From contig NZ_JARVSM010000008.1 of NCBI RefSeq assembly GCF_030209175.1, forward strand, positions 62,001 through 126,000: a stretch of DNA of 64,000 bases. The letters run 5' to 3'. This document shows, in pieces, positions 1 to 9,144 of the stretch (positions are counted from its first letter, which is position 1; every line of letters begins with the position of its first letter). The translations under genes were made by a program, and so were the position numbers. The DNA is from Pseudomonas sp. efr-133-TYG-5 (GTDB taxonomy: Bacteria; Pseudomonadota; Gammaproteobacteria; Pseudomonadales; Pseudomonadaceae). The notes beneath the pieces were generated by a model. It was not told the DNA's origin. It did no database searches and saw nothing but the letters and a program-made list of their open reading frames with translations.

Positions 1-2673
1 CTTGCCCACGGGCACTTCCTCCACGCGCAACGCCACGGCTCCTTGCAGTTCGCTGATGCCGGCGACTTTCTCGAACGTACTGGCACGCACGTCGTCCACC
101 AGGGCTATCCAGCGATGGGCGCCGCGTGCGGCCTGGTCGGCGCGGATCGCGGTGTCGGAAAAGTAGTTCATCATCTTGCGGCTGCTGGTCTGCGTCGTGT
201 TTTCCATCCGCGGAAAGCGCCGGCTGGCCATGCAGTCGATGGCCTGGACGCGGATGTGATTCTTCTGCGCCGCTTTCACCAGCGCGGTGTAACTGTGAGG
301 ACCGGCCGGATCGCCGCCCAGGCGGATATCCAGGTTCTGCAGGGTGTCTTCGAGGGTTGGCGGCATTCTCCCGCTGCGGTGGAAAAGGTCGAGGTCGGCC
401 TGATGGAAGTCGCTCAGCAAATGGTCCAGGTACAACGTCCTGACTTTCTGTTTGTTCAGCACCTTGAAGTTGTCGATCAGCACTTGCCGGGCACCGGAGC
501 TGGCGCTGTCCTGGCCGATCACCAGGCCGGAGCTTTCCTTGAGCAGGCGCTTGCTCATGTCGGCGAACGGTGTCGAGGGCTTGAGCAGCGGCACCGCCGG
601 GCGTGGCGGCACGTTCGGCGCGGTGTAGAAATCGATGGCGTCGTCGTACAGGCTGCGGCGCAAGGTCTTGAAGTCCTGGTACAGGCGGTCGCTGCCCTGC
701 ACGCTGTCCAGCGGGAAGTCATCGACGCTGGCCTCTGCTACCGGGCGCAGTTCAGTGGCGGATGTCGGCGGCACGTCATACGGCATCGGTTGCGTGGCGA
801 GCTCGGGCAGCGGGTCGGCGGTATGCCCCCAGGGCCAGTCGGCGAAGATTTTCATGCCGCCGCGCAGACCCGGACGGGCGACCGGCTCCCATTTCAGCGC
901 CTCGTTCAGGCGTACGGGCACGTTGCGGTAGAACGAGTGCGGATGCAGCGGATCGACGATGACCCAGCTGCGCATCTGCTCGACGTAACGCACCTGATAG
1001 AAACCGTCACCGCTGACGCGGCGCATGTAGATGTAGGTTCGGCCGGACGCGGTCTGGATGATCTCCTGGAGTTTCGCGTCACCGGTTTCGATGCGCGTGC
1101 CTTCGCCAATGTGGGCCTTGAACGCCTGCAGAAAATCTTCTGGGGCGGCGGGCAGCACCTGTTTCGGGGCGATCTCTTCCAGGGGCGGCAGCGGTGAGCG
1201 GGCCAGCGCCGCTTCGGCAAGTTTCTCTTCTTCGGCAATCAGCATTTCGCCTTCGGCGATTTCTGGCAGCCCGCCGCTGCCCTTGAGGAAGGTCGCGTTG
1301 AACAGCGTATCGATGGCAGTGAAAATCGCCGCGGTCACTGCCGATTTGCGTGCGCCCGGGGTTTTGCCGTTCACCGCCTGATCGATCTGCAGGCCGACGT
1401 TGGCGATGCCGGCACCGACCACCGCCAGGGCGACCGGCCAGCCCACCGCCGCCATCGGCCCGAACATCTTGTTGAAGGCGTTGAGGTAGCCGATCCAGAG
1501 TTTTTTGCGCAGCTCGCCATTGGAATGCAGCATGTACTCGGCGTCGCTGATCATGCGCGCATGGGTGGCACTGGCCAGAAAGGTAAAGGCATCGCCGGTC
1601 AGGGCCTCGGCGCTGTGCTGCACCAGGCGATGATCGTTGCTGTGCCAGGTGCTCGTCAGCAGGTCGAGGACGTGACTGAGGCCGACGTTCTCGATGTGCG
1701 GTTCACGGAACAGCTTCGCGACCAGGCTGGCTACCGGATTGAGGACTTCGAGCCATTGGCGTTTGGCGCTCGCGCGCGCAGCGGTGTCTTCGAGGATGTC
1801 GTGGTCGGCGACCTGGAAGTGCGCCATGAAGCGTTTGCGGTCGTCAGCAGTTTTGATTTTCGACAGAACCCACCAGTGCACGTGACGATCGGACGGCAAG
1901 GCATGGACACCCCAGATTTCTCCCGGGGTATAGATCAGTTTCCGGCCCTGGGCATCGACGATGCAGAGGATGTCGGTGGCGATGAACCCGCCGATCTGCA
2001 ACAGGCTGACACGCAGGCCGGGGGGCGGCGCGCTCTCGTCCTCGAGCATCTGGCGGGTTACCGGCCAGCGGATATTGCCGGCCACGGCGTTGACCACGAG
2101 GCGGAAGTTGGCGTCCGACAGCCGGCCGCTTTCCCGGTCCTCCATGGCCTTGGCCAGAAAGGTGCACTTGGCCAGCGCCCGGAAAGTCTTGCCGTGCTTG
2201 AACCAGAACGACTTGATCTGTTTGCGGTAGCGGTCGGCGAAATTGATGTCCCAAAACGCCTTCATCACCTCGTTGGCGTGCAGGCGCACTTCATTGCTGT
2301 GGTCGTAATGACCGGCATCCGGCCCGGCGGTGTAGAACCCCGCGTCGGCGTCGAGCAGGTCGGCGTTGTCCTGGTCGTGCACGCTGAATCGCTGGATCAC
2401 CAGTTGCGGCAGGGTCATCGATTCGCGTGGGGTTTCGAAGCGGTGTTCCCAGCCCGTAAAGGTCTGCGGGTTGCTCTGGGCCGAGTGGAAACGATGGAAG
2501 TAAACCTGCTCGGGTTGCAGATGGGCGAGGCCGTGGCTGGCGAGAATGTCCCGGGCAATCGCGCAGGCCATTTCGTACATGTCGGGGCAGGCAGCGACCA
2601 GCGTTGGAACCAGCGCTTTGAGTGCCTCGCGGTCGGCGGTATTGGGCAGTGCGATGTCTTGCAGAGTGTCCAC
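1..2673 (-). CDS. DUF6543/dermonecrotic-toxin-domain protein, C-terminus cut by window edge
   Basis: The frame is open from a GTG at 2673 to base 1: 891 codons, with perhaps 80-150 residues missing beyond the edge. GTG is chosen because GGAAAG lies just upstream and the N-terminus then aligns with the downstream paralogue (both have YFHRF, then TGW, then Q-L-V-I-x-R-F, then Y-A/S-GPDAG). A hydrophobic stretch near residues 390-470 (LWIGYL, then KMFGPMAAVGWPVAL) is shared with the paralogue. A module with IVDP and PVRLN follows. From about residue 700 there is a domain resembling the Tiki/EreA/PMT-C2 superfamily: LVIGQDSASSG, VRTLYLDHLLSDFHQADLD, IRVQAIDCMASRR, then ASTFEKVAGISEL. The family's usual GExH-like first motif reads GQDS here. 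A secreted or polymorphic toxin role is inferred from the family; no signal peptide is evident. The exact substrate is unknown. Confidence 0.8.
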   Translation of the reverse strand, partial: MDTLQDIALPNTADREALKALVPTLVAACPDMYEMACAIARDILASHGLAHLQPEQVYFHRFHSAQSNPQTFTGWEHRFETPRESMTLPQLVIQRFSVHDQDNADLLDADAGFYTAGPDAGHYDHSNEVRLHANEVMKAFWDINFADRYRKQIKSFWFKHGKTFRALAKCTFLAKAMEDRESGRLSDANFRLVVNAVAGNIRWPVTRQMLEDESAPPPGLRVSLLQIGGFIATDILCIVDAQGRKLIYTPGEIWGVHALPSDRHVHWWVLSKIKTADDRKRFMAHFQVADHDILEDTAARASAKRQWLEVLNPVASLVAKLFREPHIENVGLSHVLDLLTSTWHSNDHRLVQHSAEALTGDAFTFLASATHARMISDAEYMLHSNGELRKKLWIGYLNAFNKMFGPMAAVGWPVALAVVGAGIANVGLQIDQAVNGKTPGARKSAVTAAIFTAIDTLFNATFLKGSGGLPEIAEGEMLIAEEEKLAEAALARSPLPPLEEIAPKQVLPAAPEDFLQAFKAHIGEGTRIETGDAKLQEIIQTASGRTYIYMRRVSGDGFYQVRYVEQMRSWVIVDPLHPHSFYRNVPVRLNEALKWEPVARPGLRGGMKIFADWPWGHTADPLPELATQPMPYDVPPTSATELRPVAEASVDDFPLDSVQGSDRLYQDFKTLRRSLYDDAIDFYTAPNVPPRPAVPLLKPSTPFADMSKRLLKESSGLVIGQDSASSGARQVLIDNFKVLNKQKVRTLYLDHLLSDFHQADLDLFHRSGRMPPTLEDTLQNLDIRLGGDPAGPHSYTALVKAAQKNHIRVQAIDCMASRRFPRMENTTQTSSRKMMNYFSDTAIRADQAARGAHRWIALVDDVRASTFEKVAGISELQGAVALRVEEVPVGK

Positions 2674-2823
2674 AGTCTTTCCTTGATCGTGGTGGTTTGT
2701 AAGAGGCCGCGATCATTTCAGGCTGGAGCGCGACTCGTCTGTCGGACCGCTGCACGAGGTGTTGTCGGAACGGTTGATTGCGCGCGCAGGAAAACGCCCC
2801 GACATACGGGCGAATCGTGAAGC

Positions 2824-2849
2824 GGGGCAGGCCTGCGGTGGCCTGCCCG
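2824..2849 (-). terminator. GC-rich hairpin after the second toxin-like gene
   Basis: A perfect 9-bp stem, GGGCAGGCC (2825-2833) with GGCCTGCCC (2840-2848), lies just past the stop codon of the 2858-5962 gene and before the next gene on the same strand. No T-run follows on the minus strand, so it may only slow transcription or stabilise the 3' end. The rest of 2674-2857 shows nothing else I can name. Confidence 0.4.
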
Positions 2850-2857
2850 GTGGCGGA

Positions 2858-5800
2858 TCAGTCGGGAATACGGCTTTGCAGCATCAGGCCGTACTCCTGC
2901 GACAGGGCCTGGGCCAGCAGCTCGAGAGTGGCGTAGGCCTTGAGGTGCACCCGTTGCCAGGCCGGCCGCTCGATGAAGAAGTAACCGCTGCCCAATCGCT
3001 GCACCGCCGTGCGCACGATCTGCTCGGCCTGGCTTCTGTGCAGCAGCGCATAGCCTTGCCCGGAGTGCTCGAACGCAAACATCCCGGAACGGTAGAGCAG
3101 GCGGCTCATTTGTTGCGGATTGCGTACCACCGGGGCGGCCTCCATCTGCAGGCGCAGATCGGCGTAGAAGGTCTCCAGTACACCGCTCATTTGCCCGGCG
3201 TTGGCGAGTGGGCCGCGTGGAATGACGATGCCGGGGTCCAGGCTCAAGCGTTCACCCTGGCCGGGGTCGACTTCCGTTACTCGCAGGCCGATGCCGCCTT
3301 CCAGTTCGCTGAGGCCGGCGAACCCGCGAAACGTGTTGGTGTTCGGCGTTTCGGTGAGCACCACCCATTTGCCGGGGTCGTTGAGGCTGCGGTCAAGCAA
3401 CATGATGTCGCTGGTCAGGTGGCTGGTCACTGCCTGCTGTTCCGGGCGTGGCATGGCCGCCGGTCTGCGGTAGAAGGCTGCGCAATCGGTGGCCTGCACC
3501 CGGATACCGTGGCGTCGTGCAGCCTTGACCAGCTCAAGTTCATTGAAACGCTCCAGCGGGTCGGTGCCCATGCGCGTCAGGTAGCGCTCGAGATCCCTGG
3601 ACAGGCTGCCGGTACGGAAATACTGGTTCAGATCAAGCTGCACAAAGTCATTGAGCAGGCGATTGACGTAGAGGGTCCTGACGCCGCCGCGGGCGAAGGT
3701 CGCCATGTGTTCGATCATCAGGCGCATGCTGGTGATGCGCCCCGGTGTCTGCGCAATCACCAGGCCGGGCGCCAGATCGAGGGCGTCGATGATGAACTCG
3801 TCGATGGTCGTGGCGGCGTCGACTGCCGGGATACCCGGGCGCGGGGGCAGGGTGTCCCAGCGCAGGTTCCGATAGAAGCGTTTGGCCGAATTGACCAGGG
3901 CCCGGCACTTCGCACCGAAGTGAACGAAATGCCGATCGGGCGCGATCAGGTCGCCCAGGGGGCCGATCTCGAAATGCAGGTGAGTCTCGGGCAGGCGCAT
4001 GGCCCAGTTTTTCAGGAGCGCGCGGTTGACCGGTTCGACGTCGTAGGGCGTTTGCACCAGGCCAATGGCTCTAGCAGTCGAAAGCTGTGGCTGTTCTGCT
4101 GGCGCTGGCGCTGGCGCAGGTTCAGGCGCTGGTGGCGGTGGCGGTTCGGCATGCTCGGGTGCGAAGGTGTCGAGTTCCAGGTCGGGCGCGCATTGCGTGC
4201 CCAGGCACTGGCCGCCAGCCTTCAATCCCAGGCGGCTGATGCGCTCCCAGGCGCCTTCGGCATTGAGGCGGACCGGCAGGGCATGGACGAATTGATTTGG
4301 CCGGGCCGGGTCGACGATGGCCCAGAAACCACCGCCTCGGGAGTCGACGAAATAACGTACGTAGTACGCCTGGTCGTCCAGGAGGATGGCGTAGGGCGGC
4401 TCGGAGTCGAGGCGGTAGATGCCCTGGAATTTTCCTTCTGCGCTGATCGGCGTCAGGCCATCGAGCACTTCATTGCATTGATACGTCTGTGCAATGGCGG
4501 CTGGTGGTGCCGCGTCGACGGGCACCGGCAGATGTTCGGCGGGCGGCGGCAGGGTGCCTTCCGGTTCGTCGACAACATAGGCGGATTCTTCGGGCGTGCG
4601 CGTGGCGTCGGCATATTGCGACCATTCAGCGGCTTCTGCCTCGGCGCTGATTTCCGCCATCGAGCCGACCCCCCTGAGGAACGGCAGGTCGAACAGCATG
4701 TCGATGCCGCTGAGGATTGCACCGATCACGCCTTCCTTGCGCTCGGCGGCGGTCCTGCCGCTGACCGCCTGATCGATGTTCAGGCCCATGCTGGCGAGGC
4801 TGGCGCCGATCACCGGCAGCGCCACCGGCCAACCCACGACGGCCATCGGACCGAAGACCTTGAGGCCGGCGCTCAGGTAACCGATCCACAGTTTCTTGCG
4901 CAGGTCGCTATTGGCGGTCAGGGACAGCTCGGCTTCGGCAAACATTGCGCTGCGGGTCGAGTCGCGCAGCCAGGCGAAGGCGTCGCCGCTGATCATCTGC
5001 GGGTGCTGATTGATCAGTTGATGGTCACTTTGCCCCCACGTGCTGACCAGTCGATTCATCAGATTGCTGAGGCCGGCGGTGATGGCTTGCCGTTCGGCCA
5101 GCGGGAAATGCTCGAGCAGGCGCCGACGCTGGCCTGGCCGGTTCATGTGCTGCAAGACCCACCAGTGCAGCTCCGCCGCGGTGGCGCAGATGACGAAGGC
5201 GTCGGCCTCGCCGGGCAGATAGAGAATCTGTCGGCCGCCCGCAGCGCTGATGCACAGCACATTGCTGGCCGCGTGACCGGCGATGTCCAGTGCACGCACC
5301 GTATAACCGGCACCGATGGCGCTGTCGGCGCGCAGCGTTGGCAGGCTGACAGGCCAGGTCAACGGGCCGATGACCGCGTCCAGCAGCGTTTGCAAGTCGT
5401 GCTCGGACAACTGCCGGTTTTCCCGGGCCTCGATCGCCTGGACGAGGAAGTTGCATTTGGCCAGGGTGCGGAAATCCTCGGCGCATTCATTCCAGAACGC
5501 CTGCAATTGCTGGCGATAGCGCTCGCTGAAATCGATGGCCCAGAAGTCCTTCAGGACCTCTCGGCCATGCAGACGCACTTCGTTGGTTTCGTTGAAGTCG
5601 CCGGCGTCGGGGCCCGCCGAATAGAAACCGCCGTACAGATCGAGCAGGTCGGCGTTGTCGACGTCGGTGGCGCGGAAGCGATGGATCACCAGTTGGGTCA
5701 GGGTCAGCGACTCATAGGGCGTTTCACCCATGTGCTGCCAGCCGGTGAACGAGGTCGCACTGCTCTGCGCGCTTCTGAAACGATGGAAATAGACGTGGTC

Positions 5801-5962
5801 GGGGTCGTGGTTGCCGATGGCGTATTTGCGCAATAGCTCGTTGGCGACCAGGCGCGCGGCGTCGTTCAGGCTGGGGCAGGTGCTGATCACACGAGCGGCG
5901 ATGGCCTTGAGGGTGGCTTTGTCCGCTGCATTGGGCAACGGCCGGGGTTGGGTCGGGGGCAT
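2858..5962 (-). CDS. DUF6543/dermonecrotic-toxin-domain protein with Tiki/EreA-like C-terminal domain
   Basis: The protein has 1034 residues and is a paralogue of the gene immediately downstream. The frame is open further upstream, but the ATG at 5962 (AAGGA about 10 nt before) is preferred because extra residues would overlap the divergent cumA start. Order: an N-terminal module (VYFHRFRSAQSS, TGWQHM, GPDAGDFNETNEVRLHG); a hydrophobic region at about residues 355-425 (LWIGYL, FGPMAVVGWPVALPVIGAS, SGIDMLFDLPFLRG); a Pro/Ala-rich linker at 4080-4140; then a Tiki/EreA/PMT-C2-like domain at about 690-900 (LVIAQTPGRITSMR, VRTLYVNRLLNDF, GIRVQATDCAAFYRR, NTNTFRGFAGLSEL). The positions where I expect the family's catalytic acid/histidine pair carry non-consensus residues. 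Family members in Pseudomonas are annotated as toxins; target and secretion route are unknown. Confidence 0.8.
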   Translation of the reverse strand: MPPTQPRPLPNAADKATLKAIAARVISTCPSLNDAARLVANELLRKYAIGNHDPDHVYFHRFRSAQSSATSFTGWQHMGETPYESLTLTQLVIHRFRATDVDNADLLDLYGGFYSAGPDAGDFNETNEVRLHGREVLKDFWAIDFSERYRQQLQAFWNECAEDFRTLAKCNFLVQAIEARENRQLSEHDLQTLLDAVIGPLTWPVSLPTLRADSAIGAGYTVRALDIAGHAASNVLCISAAGGRQILYLPGEADAFVICATAAELHWWVLQHMNRPGQRRRLLEHFPLAERQAITAGLSNLMNRLVSTWGQSDHQLINQHPQMISGDAFAWLRDSTRSAMFAEAELSLTANSDLRKKLWIGYLSAGLKVFGPMAVVGWPVALPVIGASLASMGLNIDQAVSGRTAAERKEGVIGAILSGIDMLFDLPFLRGVGSMAEISAEAEAAEWSQYADATRTPEESAYVVDEPEGTLPPPAEHLPVPVDAAPPAAIAQTYQCNEVLDGLTPISAEGKFQGIYRLDSEPPYAILLDDQAYYVRYFVDSRGGGFWAIVDPARPNQFVHALPVRLNAEGAWERISRLGLKAGGQCLGTQCAPDLELDTFAPEHAEPPPPPAPEPAPAPAPAEQPQLSTARAIGLVQTPYDVEPVNRALLKNWAMRLPETHLHFEIGPLGDLIAPDRHFVHFGAKCRALVNSAKRFYRNLRWDTLPPRPGIPAVDAATTIDEFIIDALDLAPGLVIAQTPGRITSMRLMIEHMATFARGGVRTLYVNRLLNDFVQLDLNQYFRTGSLSRDLERYLTRMGTDPLERFNELELVKAARRHGIRVQATDCAAFYRRPAAMPRPEQQAVTSHLTSDIMLLDRSLNDPGKWVVLTETPNTNTFRGFAGLSELEGGIGLRVTEVDPGQGERLSLDPGIVIPRGPLANAGQMSGVLETFYADLRLQMEAAPVVRNPQQMSRLLYRSGMFAFEHSGQGYALLHRSQAEQIVRTAVQRLGSGYFFIERPAWQRVHLKAYATLELLAQALSQEYGLMLQSRIPD

Positions 5963-6179
5963 GGGGTCTCGGTCCTTGAGAGTCAGGGGCCAAGCATCAC
6001 TCAAACCAGCACGTCGCATGCACTGCATATCTACCACCTGCTGCCTGCCGCGATGTTGTACGGCACAGGCGCTGCGGCCATCCGCCGCGCTGCCCTTACT
6101 GTTTCGCAGTTGCAGGTGTATCGTATTCGCCTTTTGCAGGCGCCCAGGCCTGCGGCAGATACGTGAGGTAGTTGAGTTC

Positions 6180-7556
6180 ATGTCCTTTACCCGTCGCCAA
6201 ATCCTCGGTGGCCTGGCCGGTCTTGTTGTCGTTGGCGTGGGCGCGGGGGGCGCGTCGCGTTACTGGCTCGGCAAGATGGCCGACGCTGATGCGGGCCACG
6301 ACTACGAGTTGATCGCCGCCCCGCTGGATGTCGAACTGGTGTCGGGGCACAAGACCGAGGCCTGGGCGTTCGGCCCGTCGGCGCCCGGCACCGAGTTGCG
6401 TGTGCGCCAGGGCGAATGGTTGCGGGTGCGGTTCATCAACCACTTGCCGGTGGCCACGACGATTCACTGGCACGGTATCCGCCTGCCGCTGGAAATGGAC
6501 GGCGTACCCTACGTATCGCAGCTGCCGGTGTTGCCCGGCGAATACTTCGATTACAAATTCCGCGTGCCGGATGCCGGCAGCTACTGGTATCACCCGCACG
6601 TCAGCAGCAGCGAGGAACTGGGGCGCGGGCTGGTCGGGCCGCTGATCGTCGAAGAGCGTGATCCCACCGGCTTCAAGTATGAAAAGACCCTGAGCCTGAA
6701 GAACTGGCACATTGACGACGAGGGCAATTTCGTCGAATTCAGCATTCCCCGGGAAGCCGCCCGTGGCGGAACGGCGGGGCGCCTGTCGACCATCAACGGC
6801 GTTCCGGCGCCAGTGATCGAGCTGCCGGCCGGGCAGATCACCCGGGTGCGCCTGCTCAACCTCGACAACACCCTGACCTATCGCATCAATATCCCCGGGG
6901 TCGAAGCGCAGATCTATGCGCTGGACGGCAACCCGGTCGAACCGCGCCCGCTGGGCAAGGAATACTGGCTCGGCCCGGGCATGCGCATCTGCCTGGCGAT
7001 CAAGGCGCCGCCGGCCGGTGAGGAGCTGTCGCTGCGCAACGGCCCGGTACGTCTGGGCACGCTGCGTTCGGTGGTCAATACCGACGCGCCGACGGACTGG
7101 CCAAAAGCGCTGCCGGCCAACCCGGTGGCCGAGCCGGACCTGGCCAATGCCGAGAAACTCAACTTCAATTTCGAATGGGTCGGTTCGGTGTCGGTCAACG
7201 TCGACAACGGCAAGCCGCCAAGCCTGTGGCAGATCAACGGCAAGGCCTGGGACATCACCGACAAGACCTGCGCCGACCGCCCGATCGCCAGTCTGAAGCT
7301 GGGCCAGAGCTATATTTTCGAATTGAAGAACATGACCCAGTACCAGCACCCGATCCACCTGCACGGCATGAGTTTCAAGGTGATCGCTTCGAACCGGCAC
7401 AAGATCGTCCCGTACTTCACCGACACTTATCTGCTGGGCAAGAACGAGCGTGCGCAAGTGGCGCTGGTGGCGGATAACCCGGGGGTGTGGATGTTCCATT
7501 GCCACGTGATCGACCACATGGAAACCGGCCTGATGGCCGCCATCGAGGTGAAGTGA
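6180..7556 (+). CDS. cumA: multicopper oxidase CumA
   Basis: The protein has 458 residues and is a periplasmic laccase-like multicopper oxidase. The N-terminus SFTRRQILGG followed by a hydrophobic run is a twin-arginine signal. Copper-binding motifs appear in canonical order: HWHG (near residue 95), YWYHPH (near 136), HPIHLHG (near 390) and the C-terminal HCHVIDHMETG (near 440), which holds the T1 Cys. In P. putida GB-1 cumA was linked to Mn(II) oxidation, though later work weakened a direct role, so the substrate here is open. The start at 6180 follows GTGAGG by about 11 nt and gives a complete Tat signal. It is divergent from the toxin-like gene at 5962 and its stop overlaps the tadA start (TGATG), so the two are translationally coupled. 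Confidence 0.9.
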   Translation: MSFTRRQILGGLAGLVVVGVGAGGASRYWLGKMADADAGHDYELIAAPLDVELVSGHKTEAWAFGPSAPGTELRVRQGEWLRVRFINHLPVATTIHWHGIRLPLEMDGVPYVSQLPVLPGEYFDYKFRVPDAGSYWYHPHVSSSEELGRGLVGPLIVEERDPTGFKYEKTLSLKNWHIDDEGNFVEFSIPREAARGGTAGRLSTINGVPAPVIELPAGQITRVRLLNLDNTLTYRINIPGVEAQIYALDGNPVEPRPLGKEYWLGPGMRICLAIKAPPAGEELSLRNGPVRLGTLRSVVNTDAPTDWPKALPANPVAEPDLANAEKLNFNFEWVGSVSVNVDNGKPPSLWQINGKAWDITDKTCADRPIASLKLGQSYIFELKNMTQYQHPIHLHGMSFKVIASNRHKIVPYFTDTYLLGKNERAQVALVADNPGVWMFHCHVIDHMETGLMAAIEVK

Positions 7557-8053
7557 TGCGCCAGATTCGCCCCGCGGCGATCATCGACCGCAGCCGTGAC
7601 CGCGATTTCATGCGCGAAGCCCTGGCCCTCGCCGCGCAAGGCGCCGCACTTGGGGAAGTGCCGGTGGGCGCGGTGCTGGTGCAGGATGGCGAGATCATCG
7701 GCCGTGGCTTCAATTGCCCGATCAGCGCCAGCGATCCCAGCGCCCATGCGGAAATGGTCGCGATCCGCGCCGCTGCCCAGGCCGTGAACAACTATCGCCT
7801 GCCCGGCAGCACCCTCTACGTGACGCTGGAGCCGTGCAGCATGTGCGCCGGGCTGATCGTCCATTCGCGGGTGGCGCGGGTGGTGTACGGCGCGCTGGAG
7901 CCGAAAGCCGGAATCGTACAGAGCCAGGGGCAGTTCTTTACCCAGGGCTTCCTGAATCATCGGGTGTTGTATGAGGGCGGGGTGCTGGCGGAGGAGTGTG
8001 GGGCGGTGTTGACTGAGTTCTTCAGAGCGCGGCGGGCAAAACCCGCAGACTGA
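7556..8053 (+). CDS. tadA: tRNA-specific adenosine deaminase TadA
   Basis: The protein has 165 residues and is a zinc-dependent deaminase of the cytidine/deoxycytidylate deaminase fold. It converts A34 to inosine in tRNA-Arg(ACG) in the cytoplasm. The zinc ligands and proton shuttle are visible: HAE (His64, Glu66) and PCSMC (Cys94, Cys97). GEVPVGAVLV and the segment after PCSMCAGLIVHSR are typical of TadA rather than guanine deaminase. The start codon overlaps the cumA stop by one base, with GAGGTG just upstream inside cumA. This is the gene called cumB next to cumA in older P. putida literature. A REP doublet follows the stop. Confidence 0.93.
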   Translation: MRQIRPAAIIDRSRDRDFMREALALAAQGAALGEVPVGAVLVQDGEIIGRGFNCPISASDPSAHAEMVAIRAAAQAVNNYRLPGSTLYVTLEPCSMCAGLIVHSRVARVVYGALEPKAGIVQSQGQFFTQGFLNHRVLYEGGVLAEECGAVLTEFFRARRAKPAD

Positions 8054-8070
8054 AGAACAGCATCAAACCC

Positions 8071-8160
8071 TGTTGGAGCTGGCTTGCCGGCGATGGCGTC
8101 GGCACATCAAGCATTGATGTCGACTGATCCACCGTTATCGCTGGCAAGCCAGCTCCCACA
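8071..8160. repeat. REP doublet (REPIN-like)
   Basis: Two inverted REP units face each other: TTGGAGCTGGCTTGCC (from 8073) and GGCAAGCCAGCTCCCA (to 8159), about 40 bp apart. It fills the gap between the convergent tadA and cmoB genes. This is the common P. fluorescens layout and may act as a bidirectional mRNA 3' end. Confidence 0.85.
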
Positions 8161-8187
8161 ATTTTTTGCAGTGTCTGGAAGGGATCG

Positions 8188-9144
8188 TTACTTTTTCGCG
8201 ACGATCACCGCGCGCATCGGCGCCGGCAGGCCTTCGATGGTCTTGCTGTGGTCTTCGGGATCGAGGAAGTCGCTCAGCGACTGATACTTCATCCACTCGG
8301 TGCTGCGCTGTTCCTCGACCGTGGTGGTGCTGACGTCCACGCAGCGAATGTCGCTGAAACCGGCACGCCGCAGCCACAATTCCAGCGCCGGCACGGACGG
8401 CAGGAACCACACGTTGCGCATCTGCGCGTAGCGGTCTTCCGGCACCAGCACCTGGTGCTTGTCACCTTCGACCACCAACGTCTCCAGGACCAGCTCGCCA
8501 CCCTTGACCAGGCAGTCCTTGAGCGCCAGCAGATGCTCGATCGGCGAGCGGCGGTGGTAGAACACGCCCATCGAAAACACCGTGTCGAAACCTTCGAGGT
8601 TTGGCGGTAGGTCTTCGAACGGGAACGGCAGATGCCAGGCATTGGGTTGCGACAGGTAGCGTTGCACGGCCTGGAACTGGCAGAAGAACAGCCAGTTCGG
8701 GTCGACGCCGATCACGCTGTCGGCCCCGGCACCGAGCATGCGCCACATGTAGTAGCCGTTACCGCAACCGACATCGAGGATGCGTTTGCCCTTCAGATCC
8801 AGGTGCGGGGCGACCCGCGACCATTTCCAGTCCGAGCGCCATTCGGTGTCGACGTGCACGCCGAACAGATCGAACGGGCCCTTGCGCCACGGCGACAGTC
8901 CCATCAGCGCGCTGCGCATCTGCGCGCGGGTAGCGTCGTCGCAAGCGGTGTCGAGCTTGAGGCCTTCGAGCAGGTCGACTTCGCTCGGCTGCAGCTTCGG
9001 CAACGCATCCAGCGCACTTTGCCAGCGCTCCAGGTCGCCGTGGCCCTTCTCCATTTTCTTGTCGAGCTGCACTTGCAGGGTGTTGGCCCAGTCGGCCAGC
9101 GGTGTACCGGCCAGACGGCGGGCGAGGGGGGACAGATCAATCAT
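8188..9144 (-). CDS. cmoB: tRNA U34 carboxymethyltransferase CmoB
   Basis: The protein has 318 residues, normal for CmoB. It transfers the carboxymethyl group of carboxy-S-adenosylmethionine to 5-hydroxyuridine at tRNA position 34, the last step to cmo5U. The Rossmann methyltransferase motif I is ILDVGCGNGYYMWRMLGAG, with GVDPN after it and MGVFYHRRSPIEHL further on. The N-terminal helical part (MIDLSPLARRLAGTPLADW) is specific to CmoB. The start overlaps the cmoA stop by ATGA, so the two products are coupled. Reading is minus, cmoA first. Confidence 0.95.
   Translation of the reverse strand: MIDLSPLARRLAGTPLADWANTLQVQLDKKMEKGHGDLERWQSALDALPKLQPSEVDLLEGLKLDTACDDATRAQMRSALMGLSPWRKGPFDLFGVHVDTEWRSDWKWSRVAPHLDLKGKRILDVGCGNGYYMWRMLGAGADSVIGVDPNWLFFCQFQAVQRYLSQPNAWHLPFPFEDLPPNLEGFDTVFSMGVFYHRRSPIEHLLALKDCLVKGGELVLETLVVEGDKHQVLVPEDRYAQMRNVWFLPSVPALELWLRRAGFSDIRCVDVSTTTVEEQRSTEWMKYQSLSDFLDPEDHSKTIEGLPAPMRAVIVAKK

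Noticed and set aside
2759..5836. 1025-codon open frame on the plus strand
   Set aside because: It is antisense to the toxin-like gene at 2858-5962, whose protein aligns with its paralogue. GC3-rich DNA commonly leaves such mirror frames open.
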